Positions 52,573 to 60,906 of a DNA stretch of 64,000 bases are shown here, piece by piece. The DNA is taken from positions 2,046,001-2,110,000 of the forward strand of contig NZ_CP042163.1 in assembly GCF_007725405.1 (NCBI RefSeq), read 5' to 3'. The stretch's first letter is position 1. The number at the start of each line of letters is the position of its first letter. The translations under genes were made by a program, and so were the position numbers. Source of the stretch: Shouchella miscanthi (lineage in GTDB: Bacteria; Bacillota; Bacilli; Bacillales; Bacillaceae_D). Under the pieces are notes generated by a model that was not told where the DNA came from, did not search any database, and was given only the letters and a program-made list of their open reading frames with translations.

Positions 52573-55326
52573 CTATTCATTGGCAGGTACATCCTGTAAT
52601 GTCCATGTCAATTCTGCTTGATAGGATTGATCCACTCTGGCTTTCCCTGGAGATACGTCAAGAAAGAACCCTGCCTTGTTGCCGCTCTCTGTCCAACGGT
52701 CGGAAATGACATCTTCAAATCCGTTTGTTATACGTCCGGAAGCGATGAGAGAGGCATTCGAACCAATTGTCTGCTGATTGCCGTTTTCGATGTATAGGAG
52801 AGTAGCAGAAAGTGCTTCTCCTGTGTTACGGTCTCGAAACGCTTCTTTTTGTTTTACCGATAACGCCCAATGTGTTTTTAAATGACGTGTGTCTGTAATT
52901 GTTAGTTTGTTTTCTGGAACCACTTCTCCAAAGTATTGCTGATGACTAGATGATACGACTTGAGTACCAAAATCGAGATGTGGCGCCACAAAGGATAAAG
53001 CGCCATCTGTAATCGTAATAGGCACTTGAATGACCTTGTTTACTCCGGAATAAGTGGTACTCTCAATTTTCACACCAATGGTATACGTACCTGGCACTGA
53101 TACATCAGGTAGCGCTTCTGCTAGGCCAACAACACGAGCAGCTTGATGTAATCGAGTTGGCGTAATACGCATGTTCTTTACGAAACTACTTAAATCCCAC
53201 GTAGAAGGATCTGTTCCTGCGTGAAACGTTTGAGGAACGGGTTCTCCATCAATCTGAACGGCTTTTAACGTGATGCTCGATTCATTCGTTGATACTTGCC
53301 CTTGAAACGCGCCAGAGCTAGCTACAGCAAAGGCTTGATTTGCTAATGGTCCTGTTGCTCTGTCGTCTACTTTCACGCGAAACGTAAGTGTTTTTGAACT
53401 AGCCACTCCTATATTTCCTGCTTGAAAGGTAAGTTTCTGTCCATCTATACTAGTTGGCTTATCTTTTGAACCGTCAGCTACATACGTAAGGCCAGATGGA
53501 AGACGATCTTCCACTTGTACATTTTGCCACGTTGCACCCAGCCCATTTTCAGCGGGATTTTGTAGTGTAATTTCATATTCAAGAGTGTCACCTGGGTAAG
53601 CTGAACTATCTCTTTGAAAGTTTGCTTCACCAGACGTCAGGTTACGGACGCGCTTTTCGGCTCTTGGGCGTTGAGGTAAATCTGCATAGGCAATCGCATA
53701 GACGCCAACCTCTTCACCTGTTGCACCTGTAAATCCCCAATAAACACGGTTGTTGTTAAATACATTGCGATAATCAGGGATGGAATAAGTAGTTGTTTGA
53801 CCAGCAAACGAGTACGAAAGCCTTCCACCAAAATTTGATGTTTTCTCCCATTTAACAGTAAAAGACTGCCAGTTATTATTAATAATCGTTCGATAGGTTA
53901 TATTGGAATGAACCATTCTAGCATTTTGTGTTCCAAAAATCCCTCGGTCGATCACAGAAGGATTAACCACCGCTGTATGACTTTGATTCTGTAAGCCTCG
54001 ATCGCTATAATCGCCATTATGATACGTATCAAATTCAAAAGAGAGCGCATTTTGAATAAATCCTGTATATGAACGTTCTCGAAGTGTCCCATATGCACCA
54101 AGCGATTCCCCACGTTGTCCAATTGCCTGTAAGCCTCTAGGATCATTGTGCATCGTAAACGTTAAGCCGTCTGCGATTTGCCTTTGGTTCGGATTCGCAC
54201 CATTGATATATAGGTGCATGGTCGTTTGAAAGGATTGGTTTAAATCAATCTGTTCGTTAAACCACATCGCCGAAGATTTATTTCGCGTTCCATCTGCGAG
54301 CACACGCACGTTTGAATTACGGTGTTGTGCCACGTTACGATCACCCGCATACGTAAACAAATCTGAAACGTTTGGCCCTCCTACAGGCGGTAGTGGGATG
54401 GTGCTGACGTTTGCAAGGTCTACAGATGAAGTTGTGAACCGTTCTTTCACAGCATTTAATTGGCTTTGTAAGTCATCAGTCACATCGTCTTGTTGTGGTT
54501 GCTCATTTGATTTTTGCTGAGGTTCATCTTCATGTCTGTCGGTTGCTTCTTCTAACTCCGGTTCTTCTGGTTGGTCTACAGGATCAACGCTTTTGTCATC
54601 ATCCGTTTCTTCCATAACTGGAGGTTTCTCTTCATCGGTAGTACCACCGGTGTCATTTGTTTCATCTAATGTCGGTTCACTTTCTTTATCTTCACCTAGA
54701 TTTTCTGATGCTTCTTCTTGTTCTTCGTCGATAATTGGCTTTTCTAGTTCTTCTTCTTGTTCTTCGTCTGTTTTAGACTCTTCCTGGTTTTCTTGGTGTT
54801 CAGGATGATCAATGTCTGTAGGTATGTCGCTCTCTTGATCCGCTTCTTCATCATGTGAATTTTCGTTTTCATTCTGTTCGTTAGCCTCACTGATATGTAC
54901 AGTAACGTTTTTAAAAAGCGATTTTTCATCATTCGTTATGGATTGTACGGAAATATCATAAATTCCTGAGTGCATGGCACGTAAAGTGAATTTCCTGACT
55001 TCTTGATTGGCTTGAAAGACAAGTTGATTCAACTCTTCATTGTATTCAATGTGTTCATCATCATTTGACTGCTCCCAAGTTAGTTGATCTGGTAATGTAA
55101 GTACCCAATTCTTTTCTTCTGAATCATTGATATGAATCGTAAAAGGCTGCTCCACAACTAAATCTTCTTCATTCTCAATGGAGAATGGGGCAGGAGGTCT
55201 GTCTTCATCTGCATGGACAAGAATTTCTTGAAAAGGAATAGAAGCAACGATTAACAAGACTGATAGACAGATATAAAAGAACTGTCGTTGAAGCAACCGG
55301 TTGGTAAGAGGATCACGATTACACAT
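52573..55326 (-). CDS. Large L-type lectin/WxL surface protein (CscC-like)
   Basis: This is a 917-residue secreted protein. The signal peptide (about 1-40) precedes a domain with beta character. A very acidic Glu/Asp/Gln-rich stretch (about 150-290) follows. The bacterial L-type lectin domain (about 310-550) contains ADGLTFTMHNDPRG and SFEFDTYHNGDYSD. A DUF11-like repeat (about 565-690) has PGDTLEYEITLQNP. The C-terminal WxL domain has HWALSV and ELTWTLQDVPAN. This combination is CscC of Firmicute surface complexes. The lectin part probably binds a glycan. The ATG overlaps the end of the preceding small gene, with AGAGGAA upstream. Confidence 0.92.
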   Translation of the reverse strand: MCNRDPLTNRLLQRQFFYICLSVLLIVASIPFQEILVHADEDRPPAPFSIENEEDLVVEQPFTIHINDSEEKNWVLTLPDQLTWEQSNDDEHIEYNEELNQLVFQANQEVRKFTLRAMHSGIYDISVQSITNDEKSLFKNVTVHISEANEQNENENSHDEEADQESDIPTDIDHPEHQENQEESKTDEEQEEELEKPIIDEEQEEASENLGEDKESEPTLDETNDTGGTTDEEKPPVMEETDDDKSVDPVDQPEEPELEEATDRHEDEPQQKSNEQPQQDDVTDDLQSQLNAVKERFTTSSVDLANVSTIPLPPVGGPNVSDLFTYAGDRNVAQHRNSNVRVLADGTRNKSSAMWFNEQIDLNQSFQTTMHLYINGANPNQRQIADGLTFTMHNDPRGLQAIGQRGESLGAYGTLRERSYTGFIQNALSFEFDTYHNGDYSDRGLQNQSHTAVVNPSVIDRGIFGTQNARMVHSNITYRTIINNNWQSFTVKWEKTSNFGGRLSYSFAGQTTTYSIPDYRNVFNNNRVYWGFTGATGEEVGVYAIAYADLPQRPRAEKRVRNLTSGEANFQRDSSAYPGDTLEYEITLQNPAENGLGATWQNVQVEDRLPSGLTYVADGSKDKPTSIDGQKLTFQAGNIGVASSKTLTFRVKVDDRATGPLANQAFAVASSGAFQGQVSTNESSITLKAVQIDGEPVPQTFHAGTDPSTWDLSSFVKNMRITPTRLHQAARVVGLAEALPDVSVPGTYTIGVKIESTTYSGVNKVIQVPITITDGALSFVAPHLDFGTQVVSSSHQQYFGEVVPENKLTITDTRHLKTHWALSVKQKEAFRDRNTGEALSATLLYIENGNQQTIGSNASLIASGRITNGFEDVISDRWTESGNKAGFFLDVSPGKARVDQSYQAELTWTLQDVPANE

Positions 55327-55627
55327 ATGTTGTTTCCTCTAATGAGTTGTGAATGAGATAATCGTTTTCCTCAAATAGCATTGATCGAACTTCTTTCAAA
55401 AAATGAATTTGAGCAGGGGATATTGTTTCGAAATTCATTAAGTCATGGCGCAAATAATTTAAATGCCATAATCGATCAAGCTCTTCTTTTGTTCGTTTTT
55501 CATGAAAAGTTTGTAAAGCAATTTCAAGTACATCACGTGCAGGAAGGTGAGCAGCAAGACTTAAATCTTTCCGCAACCGTTTATCTATTTCATGTAATAA
55601 TCGATATGCTTTTACATTTGTACTCAT
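55319..55627 (-). CDS. Small cytosolic protein heading the WxL operon, unknown function
   Basis: I do not recognise this 102-residue protein. It has no signal peptide or membrane helix and looks all-helical, with many charged residues (YRLLHEIDKRLRKDL, FHEKRTKEELDRLWHL). It is the first gene of the surface-protein operon and overlaps the lectin gene by 8 bases, so the two are translated together. GGAGATGG precedes the ATG. Being cytosolic in an operon of secreted proteins, it may be a regulator or an expression factor; that is inference. Confidence 0.75.
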   Translation of the reverse strand: MSTNVKAYRLLHEIDKRLRKDLSLAAHLPARDVLEIALQTFHEKRTKEELDRLWHLNYLRHDLMNFETISPAQIHFLKEVRSMLFEENDYLIHNSLEETTYV

Positions 55628-56038
55628 ATAACCATCTCCATTTCAAGACAATAGAACTAGGAACTAATCATCATCATACGCTATTGTCTGTCAGAAAATG
55701 GTCTCTATTTTTACACTGTAATGGAAAAAAATGATACATGACACCCTTATATATTAGCCTAAAGCTAAAAAAATAAAAATATTTATCTTAGGAAAATAGT
55801 AATGTTTTAACAAAATATAATTTAAAATCTGATAGTTATGCACTCAGGTGTTTTTTTATGTAATGGCAACAACAGAAGAAGCATGCTGATCAGCGCGGTT
55901 TAATTGTAAAAGTGCGCCTTCTTATGTTGTTAAATTATTATAAAAAATACATTTTTTTATTATCGACTGTTTAACAATCTGCTATGATGAAAAGAGTTCG
56001 TTTGCTTTTACAACAGAATAATGAGGAGGCACGGTGTT
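55628..56038. promoter_or_regulatory. Divergent intergenic region: WxL operon leader and secreted-protein promoter
   Basis: The region is about 410 bases and very AT-rich. On the WxL side a perfect 9-base inverted repeat, AGACAATAG (55646-55654) with CTATTGTCT (55681-55689), would form a stem with a 26-base loop in the mRNA leader. TTACACTGTAA (55711-55721) is a small palindrome further up. On the other side a TATGAT at 55983-55988 may be the -10 of the secreted-protein gene. I see no gene in it. Confidence 0.5.
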
Positions 56039-58045
56039 ATGAGGTATCAAAAAGAATGGTTTGCAACAGCAATGCTCTCGTTTATGGTTTTAAGTTTGCA
56101 ACAACCAGCTTTAGCGGAGGGGCCAAATGATCCAGCACCTGTTTTACAACCAAATCAGCCTAATGGTAAAACCGTTTTATTCGACAATAGCCACGGTCAA
56201 ACGGCTGGTCAATCTGATTGGGTAATTGATGGAGCGTTTTCTGATTTTGCAGATGCGTTAGTGGAAGAGGGATATTTAGTGAAGGAGCATCGTGGGACAG
56301 AACCGTTGTCTCTAGATGACTTAAATGATGTTGATGTCTTTGTCATACCAGAAGCACAAATTCCTTTTAAAGCGATTGAACAAGATGCGATTGCTAGTTT
56401 CGCGGAAAATGGTGGCGGCGTTTTCTTTATTGCCGATCACTACAATGCAGATCGGAACTTGAATCGCTGGGATTCAAATGAAATTATGAATGGTTGGCGG
56501 AGAGGCGCTTACGAAGAGCCAACAAAAGGAATGAGTGCAGGTGAAATTGAAGCGATGGAAGGGGTAACAAGTTCAGATTGGTTAAGTGATGAATTTGGTG
56601 TTCGCTTTCGTTTTAACGCCATTGACAATACAGCCGGAGATATCATCGTTCCTGTTGAAGAATCATTTGGTATTACAGAAGGAATTGAAGAGGTGTCTAT
56701 CCACGCAGGGTCAACAATGGCAATTATGAATGAAGAGATTGCTAAAGGGATTGTCTACTTGCCAGAAGGATTAACAGAGCAAGCAAATTCATGGGGACCT
56801 GCTGTTGATCAAGGTGTTTATTTTGGTGGTGGAATAGATGAAGGTCCGTTTGTAGCGATTGGCAAAAAAGGAGACGGGAAGTCTGCTTTTATTGGTGATT
56901 CTTCTCCCGTAGAAGATAGCACCCCAAAATACCGTAATGAAGAGCACGGCGGAGTGAAGCGAACGTATGACGGTTTTATCGATCGTGATAATGGACCACT
57001 TCTTGTGAACGTTATTCATTGGCTAGCTGAACAAGAGGACTACCATACATTTGCAGAAATTGATCTTCCGCTCGATGAGCCTTCGCCTATATTAGAAATG
57101 GAGACACCTGAACACTCAACAGAGCCGCAGGTTGAGCCATGGAGAGCGCCACAAACAGGTTATCTCTGGTATGATCGCACAACATTTGCGAATGGCTCTT
57201 ACGGTTCCGACGTAGCACCTCCAGTTGACATTTCCTATCAAGTGGAAACACCTGCTGTATTACCAGCAGATGGGACACCGTTTCAAGTAACAATTACGCT
57301 AACGAATATGCAGCCCAATCAAGTGATTGCGAATGCAGATATGCAAGTCTATCTTCAAGGTGGAACAGCGGTCTCGCAAATTCAACGAGCTGACGGCTCA
57401 TGGCCGAGCGGGTATGGGTATCAATCCGTTGGAACACTTCGAGCGGACGGAACCGGTAAAGCGGAGATGCGTGTAACAATGCGCCTTGGCAATGGAGTAA
57501 CAGAAGGACCAGCAAACATTCGCTTACGTGTCGGCGCTGGTAATAATGTAGTGACGAAAGCAGTCACAATCGGTTCAGCGGAAGAGGAGGAACAGCCACC
57601 TGTCGAGGAAGCGGCGTTTACTTTAATGTACCCAAATCCGATGCCTTTAGATGGTTCGACTTTTCCAGTTGAAGTGGCACTAACGGGGCTCACACCAGGG
57701 CAGACTATTTCAAACGCACAGCTTCAAGTTTATATTGCAGGTGGACAATCTATCTCGCAAATTCAACGAGCTGATGGTTCCTGGCCTACAAACTATGGCT
57801 ACTTTAATGTCGGTGATGTTACTGCGAATCAACAAGGTCGAGCGAGTAAAACGGTGAACATGCGCTTAAATAAAAATACTCAAGCAGATCTAGGGAGCAT
57901 TCGTCTACGTTTAGGTAGTGGTAATAACGTACTTACAGAAACAGTTACACTTCAGGCTGTTCAACCGACAAGCTTTTTAGCTCCTCGGTTTCACCAATAT
58001 GTTGACCACTTCCAATCGGTTGATGGAAACATAAGCTCATCATAA
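56039..58045 (+). CDS. Secreted protein with GATase-like N-terminal domain and two tandem C-terminal repeats
   Basis: This 668-residue exported protein has a signal peptide ending PALAE. The first domain (about 40-345) begins KTVLFDNSHGQTAG and contains DVFVIPEAQIPF, FAENGGGVFFIADHYNADRN and FIGDSSPVED. It resembles DUF4350/class I glutamine amidotransferase-like folds without a clear catalytic cysteine. Two homologous domains of about 110 residues follow (about 400-505 and 520-630), each with SQIQRADGSWP, GYGY/NYGY, GxAxxxVxMRL and IRLRxGxGNNV. The function is unknown; binding of cell wall or polysaccharide by the repeats is plausible. ATG 56039 follows GAGGAGG; the ATG at 56021 would contain that site. 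Confidence 0.82.
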   Translation: MRYQKEWFATAMLSFMVLSLQQPALAEGPNDPAPVLQPNQPNGKTVLFDNSHGQTAGQSDWVIDGAFSDFADALVEEGYLVKEHRGTEPLSLDDLNDVDVFVIPEAQIPFKAIEQDAIASFAENGGGVFFIADHYNADRNLNRWDSNEIMNGWRRGAYEEPTKGMSAGEIEAMEGVTSSDWLSDEFGVRFRFNAIDNTAGDIIVPVEESFGITEGIEEVSIHAGSTMAIMNEEIAKGIVYLPEGLTEQANSWGPAVDQGVYFGGGIDEGPFVAIGKKGDGKSAFIGDSSPVEDSTPKYRNEEHGGVKRTYDGFIDRDNGPLLVNVIHWLAEQEDYHTFAEIDLPLDEPSPILEMETPEHSTEPQVEPWRAPQTGYLWYDRTTFANGSYGSDVAPPVDISYQVETPAVLPADGTPFQVTITLTNMQPNQVIANADMQVYLQGGTAVSQIQRADGSWPSGYGYQSVGTLRADGTGKAEMRVTMRLGNGVTEGPANIRLRVGAGNNVVTKAVTIGSAEEEEQPPVEEAAFTLMYPNPMPLDGSTFPVEVALTGLTPGQTISNAQLQVYIAGGQSISQIQRADGSWPTNYGYFNVGDVTANQQGRASKTVNMRLNKNTQADLGSIRLRLGSGNNVLTETVTLQAVQPTSFLAPRFHQYVDHFQSVDGNISSS

Positions 58046-58085
58046 AACAAAGAAGCGAGCTCAATAGGAGCTCGCTTCTTTGTTT
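58045..58085. terminator. Bidirectional terminator between secreted protein and aminotransferase
   Basis: An 18-base-pair perfect stem (58045-58062 with 58068-58085, 5-base loop) has AAA on the left and TTT on the right. It overlaps the 3' end of the aminotransferase gene. Confidence 0.9.
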
Positions 58086-59434
58086 GTCTCTGAAAACACT
58101 TCGTTCAGTGTTTTTACCAAAAACGTTAAATCATTTTCGGTTGATGTGAGTGGAGGGGCTATAATGAGTACATTTCCTCCCGAAGGAACTGTATCGCCGT
58201 TTTTACCAATAATGAGTCCTTTTTTCTGACAGGCAGCCACAATCGCTTTTACCGCTTCGTCTAGGAGTGGTTCTTTTGTTTGTTTATTTGCCACGAGTTC
58301 AATCCCATATAAAAAACCGACACCACGTACTTCACCAACGAACGAGTGTGATGCGAGCTCACGAATCCGTCGAAGAACGTTTTGTTCTAGTTTAGCTACT
58401 CGGTTCACAATGTGTTCTCGTTCAATAATCTCAATTGTTTTTAACGCAACGGCACAAGATGCAGGGTGACCCCCGTATGTGGAGATATGTCGGAAATGAC
58501 TGGTTGATCCATTTGTCTTAAATGATTGATAAATTGATTCATGTACGCAGGTGGCACCAAGAGGTAAGTAGCCTGCGGTTAGTCCTTTTGCAAGTGTTAT
58601 GATGTCCGGGTAAAAGCCATCCCCATGCATGTAGCCAAATAATTTTCCAGTACGTCCGAAGCCAGATACAACTTCATCTAAAATAAGTAAGACGTTGTGC
58701 CGTGTACATATCTCTCGAACCTTCTTGTAATAGACATCGGACTGTGGATGGATGACACCACCACCAGAAATAACTGGCTCCATAATGAAAGCAGCAATGG
58801 TCTCTGCACCTTCCCATAGAATCGTTTGCTCAAGGTACTCAGCGGCTCGAAGGTCATCTTCTTCATAGGAGCCAAAGCTACTTCGATAAGCATACGGAGG
58901 AGGGATGTGTACAAACCCTGGAACGTTTACATCATACTTGATTTTTCGATTTGCTTGCGCCGTAGCTGCCAGCGCACCAAGAGAATTTCCATGGTAAGCG
59001 CGGTAGCGAGAGATAATCTTTGTTTTTTCTGGATTACCTGATTGCTTATGATGTTGGCGTGCGATTTTAAATGCCGTTTCGTTCGCATCTGAACCACCAT
59101 TTGCAAAAAACGAACGGTAGCCACCACCAAGAAGCTCACTTAATTTTTCTGCTAAATCAATTGCCGGTTTATGACCAAAAGAAAGAGGAAAGTATGCTAA
59201 CGATTTCATTTGGTTAGCTGCAGCTTCAATAATCTCTTCCTGACCATGTCCTAAATTTAAGCACCATAATCCTGAAACCCCATCAAAATATCGCTTTCCA
59301 GTAGTATCTATAAACCAAGAACCTTTACCAGATTCTGCGATTAGTGGTGTTCCGTTCCCTTGATACGGCTTCATCCCATGCCATAAATAATCTTGATCTT
59401 TCTCACTATAGCTCTTTTTCGTCTCTGCTTCCAC
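58061..59434 (-). CDS. Class III aminotransferase, probable beta-alanine aminotransferase of the pyd operon
   Basis: This 457-residue PLP enzyme has FFANGGSDANETAFKIAR (PLP phosphate site), ILDEVVSGFGRTGK with the cofactor Asp and TLAKGLTAGYLPLG with the Schiff-base lysine. It resembles omega-amino acid:pyruvate aminotransferases. As the last gene of a reductive pyrimidine degradation operon it most likely turns beta-alanine (from uracil) or beta-aminoisobutyrate (from thymine) into the semialdehyde. The start is GTG 59434 with AGGGAGG 8 bases upstream. Confidence 0.9.
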   Translation of the reverse strand: MEAETKKSYSEKDQDYLWHGMKPYQGNGTPLIAESGKGSWFIDTTGKRYFDGVSGLWCLNLGHGQEEIIEAAANQMKSLAYFPLSFGHKPAIDLAEKLSELLGGGYRSFFANGGSDANETAFKIARQHHKQSGNPEKTKIISRYRAYHGNSLGALAATAQANRKIKYDVNVPGFVHIPPPYAYRSSFGSYEEDDLRAAEYLEQTILWEGAETIAAFIMEPVISGGGVIHPQSDVYYKKVREICTRHNVLLILDEVVSGFGRTGKLFGYMHGDGFYPDIITLAKGLTAGYLPLGATCVHESIYQSFKTNGSTSHFRHISTYGGHPASCAVALKTIEIIEREHIVNRVAKLEQNVLRRIRELASHSFVGEVRGVGFLYGIELVANKQTKEPLLDEAVKAIVAACQKKGLIIGKNGDTVPSGGNVLIIAPPLTSTENDLTFLVKTLNEVFSETNKEASSY

Positions 59435-59447
59435 GTAACGAACCTCC

Positions 59448-60677
59448 CTACAGTTTATTCGTTAGTTTATAAATGGTTTCCAATAGGACGCTGGCACCAT
59501 TTGCGCATGCCTCCCACGAAGTATATTCATTTTCAGCGTGACTAATACCGCCAGCACTCGGAACGAAAATCATCGCCGTTGGTATGATCCCGGCAATAAA
59601 TTGAGCATCGTGTCCAGCGCCGCTTACCATTCTTTTGTAAGAATAGTGAAGCGCTTTTGTAGATTCTTCTACTTGTTCAACAATTTCCTCATCAAACCAA
59701 ACGGTATGTCGTCCCCATAATTTTGTTGCTTTAGAGGGGAGAGGGGATTCATTAGTAATATCGGTGAGAATGGTTTCTACTTGTTTAACAACGGCTTCGT
59801 CTTTATGCCTTGCTTCAATGGAAAAGACGACTTTGTTTGGAATGACCGTATGAATATTGGGAGAAACCGAAAAGCGGCCAATTGTATAGACTAAATCTGA
59901 ATCAAGCTGAGCCAATCGGTCATGAAGGATGTTCATACAGTAATTTGCAGCCGTAAGAGCATCTTTCCTCAATGACTGAGGTGTGGTTCCAGCGTGATTG
60001 GATTGACCAGTAATCTCAATCTCATAGCAGCACATGCCTACAACACACTCGACAACACCAATATCAAGCTGAAGTTGTTCCAAAATGGGTCCTTGTTCAA
60101 TATGAAGCTCAAGAAAAGCAGCGGCTTGGTTTAGACGATGTGCAGGAGATCCTTTAAAGCCTGACAATTCAAGGGCATCTCCGAACGTAACGCCAGATTG
60201 ATCAATTTTTTTAATCATTGTACTTACATCGAATTTCCCTGCTACTATACCGGATGCCATCATGGATGGTTCAAATCGTGCGCCTTCTTCATTTGTAAAG
60301 TTAATAATGCCAACAGGCCGATTTAATTCGACGCCTTGATCAAGGATGACTCGAATCACTTCTAACCCTGCTGCGACTCCCAGGACACCATCAAAGCGTC
60401 CGCCTTTTTTTACAGTATCGAGATGCGATCCCATATAAATAGGTGGGTGATCCGGATTTTTTCCTGAGAGCAGGGCATACATATTGCCAAGATCATCCCA
60501 TTGAACCGTTAATCCTAAAGCCTCGCATTGATCTTTAAAGTACGTTCGCGCTTGAATATCTTCTTTTGATAAAGCTAAGCGGGTAACGCCTTTGTTTTTC
60601 GTCTCACCAATTTTGGCAAAATCACGAAGTGTGTTCATAAGGCGATCACGATTAATACGAAGGTTTCCTGTCTTCAT
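59448..60677 (-). CDS. Zn-dependent hydantoinase/carbamoylase family amidase, probable beta-ureidopropionase
   Basis: This 409-residue M20-family amidase has GSHLDTVKKGGRFDGVLGV (metal His and Asp), NEEGARFEPSMMASG and HIEQGPILE. The family includes L-carbamoylases, allantoate amidohydrolase and bacterial beta-ureidopropionase (PydC). In this operon it should release beta-alanine, CO2 and ammonia from N-carbamoyl-beta-alanine. Its ATG overlaps the stop of the preceding small gene (ATGA) and has AAAGGTGATG. Confidence 0.92.
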   Translation of the reverse strand: MKTGNLRINRDRLMNTLRDFAKIGETKNKGVTRLALSKEDIQARTYFKDQCEALGLTVQWDDLGNMYALLSGKNPDHPPIYMGSHLDTVKKGGRFDGVLGVAAGLEVIRVILDQGVELNRPVGIINFTNEEGARFEPSMMASGIVAGKFDVSTMIKKIDQSGVTFGDALELSGFKGSPAHRLNQAAAFLELHIEQGPILEQLQLDIGVVECVVGMCCYEIEITGQSNHAGTTPQSLRKDALTAANYCMNILHDRLAQLDSDLVYTIGRFSVSPNIHTVIPNKVVFSIEARHKDEAVVKQVETILTDITNESPLPSKATKLWGRHTVWFDEEIVEQVEESTKALHYSYKRMVSGAGHDAQFIAGIIPTAMIFVPSAGGISHAENEYTSWEACANGASVLLETIYKLTNKL

Positions 60678-60889
60678 GAGTCATCACCTTTTTGCTGATG
60701 AAAAAAGAGGGTTGATGCATATTTACGTGCATTTGCATTACCAATTGTAAGCATTTCGTGTTTTTGATCATTTGAAAAGGAGATATCAGAACCGTTCAAA
60801 TGATCGATGATGGTATTAATTTTTAACCCCTCCGCTAAAAACGCATCAATTTGTTGTCGTTCGTTTTCGAAGTGAAAGTGTTCTGCCAT
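60674..60889 (-). CDS. Small conserved-looking protein inside the pyd operon, 71 residues
   Basis: I do not recognise this protein. It is 71 residues, soluble and helical, with AEGLKINTIIDHLNGSDISF in the middle and ANARKYASTLFF near the end. A strong AAGGAGGTGG precedes the ATG at 60889, and its stop overlaps the amidase start, so it is clearly translated as part of the operon between dihydropyrimidinase and ureidopropionase. A regulatory, chaperone or subunit role is possible. Confidence 0.75.
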   Translation of the reverse strand: MAEHFHFENERQQIDAFLAEGLKINTIIDHLNGSDISFSNDQKHEMLTIGNANARKYASTLFFHQQKGDDS

Positions 60890-60906
60890 AAAAGCCACCT
60901 CCTTGT

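Noticed and set aside
54593-54808. Serine-rich 71-residue plus-strand frame opposite the lectin gene
   Set aside because: It is the complement of the Glu/Asp-rich stretch (GAA/GAG read backwards as TTC/CTC), a composition artefact.
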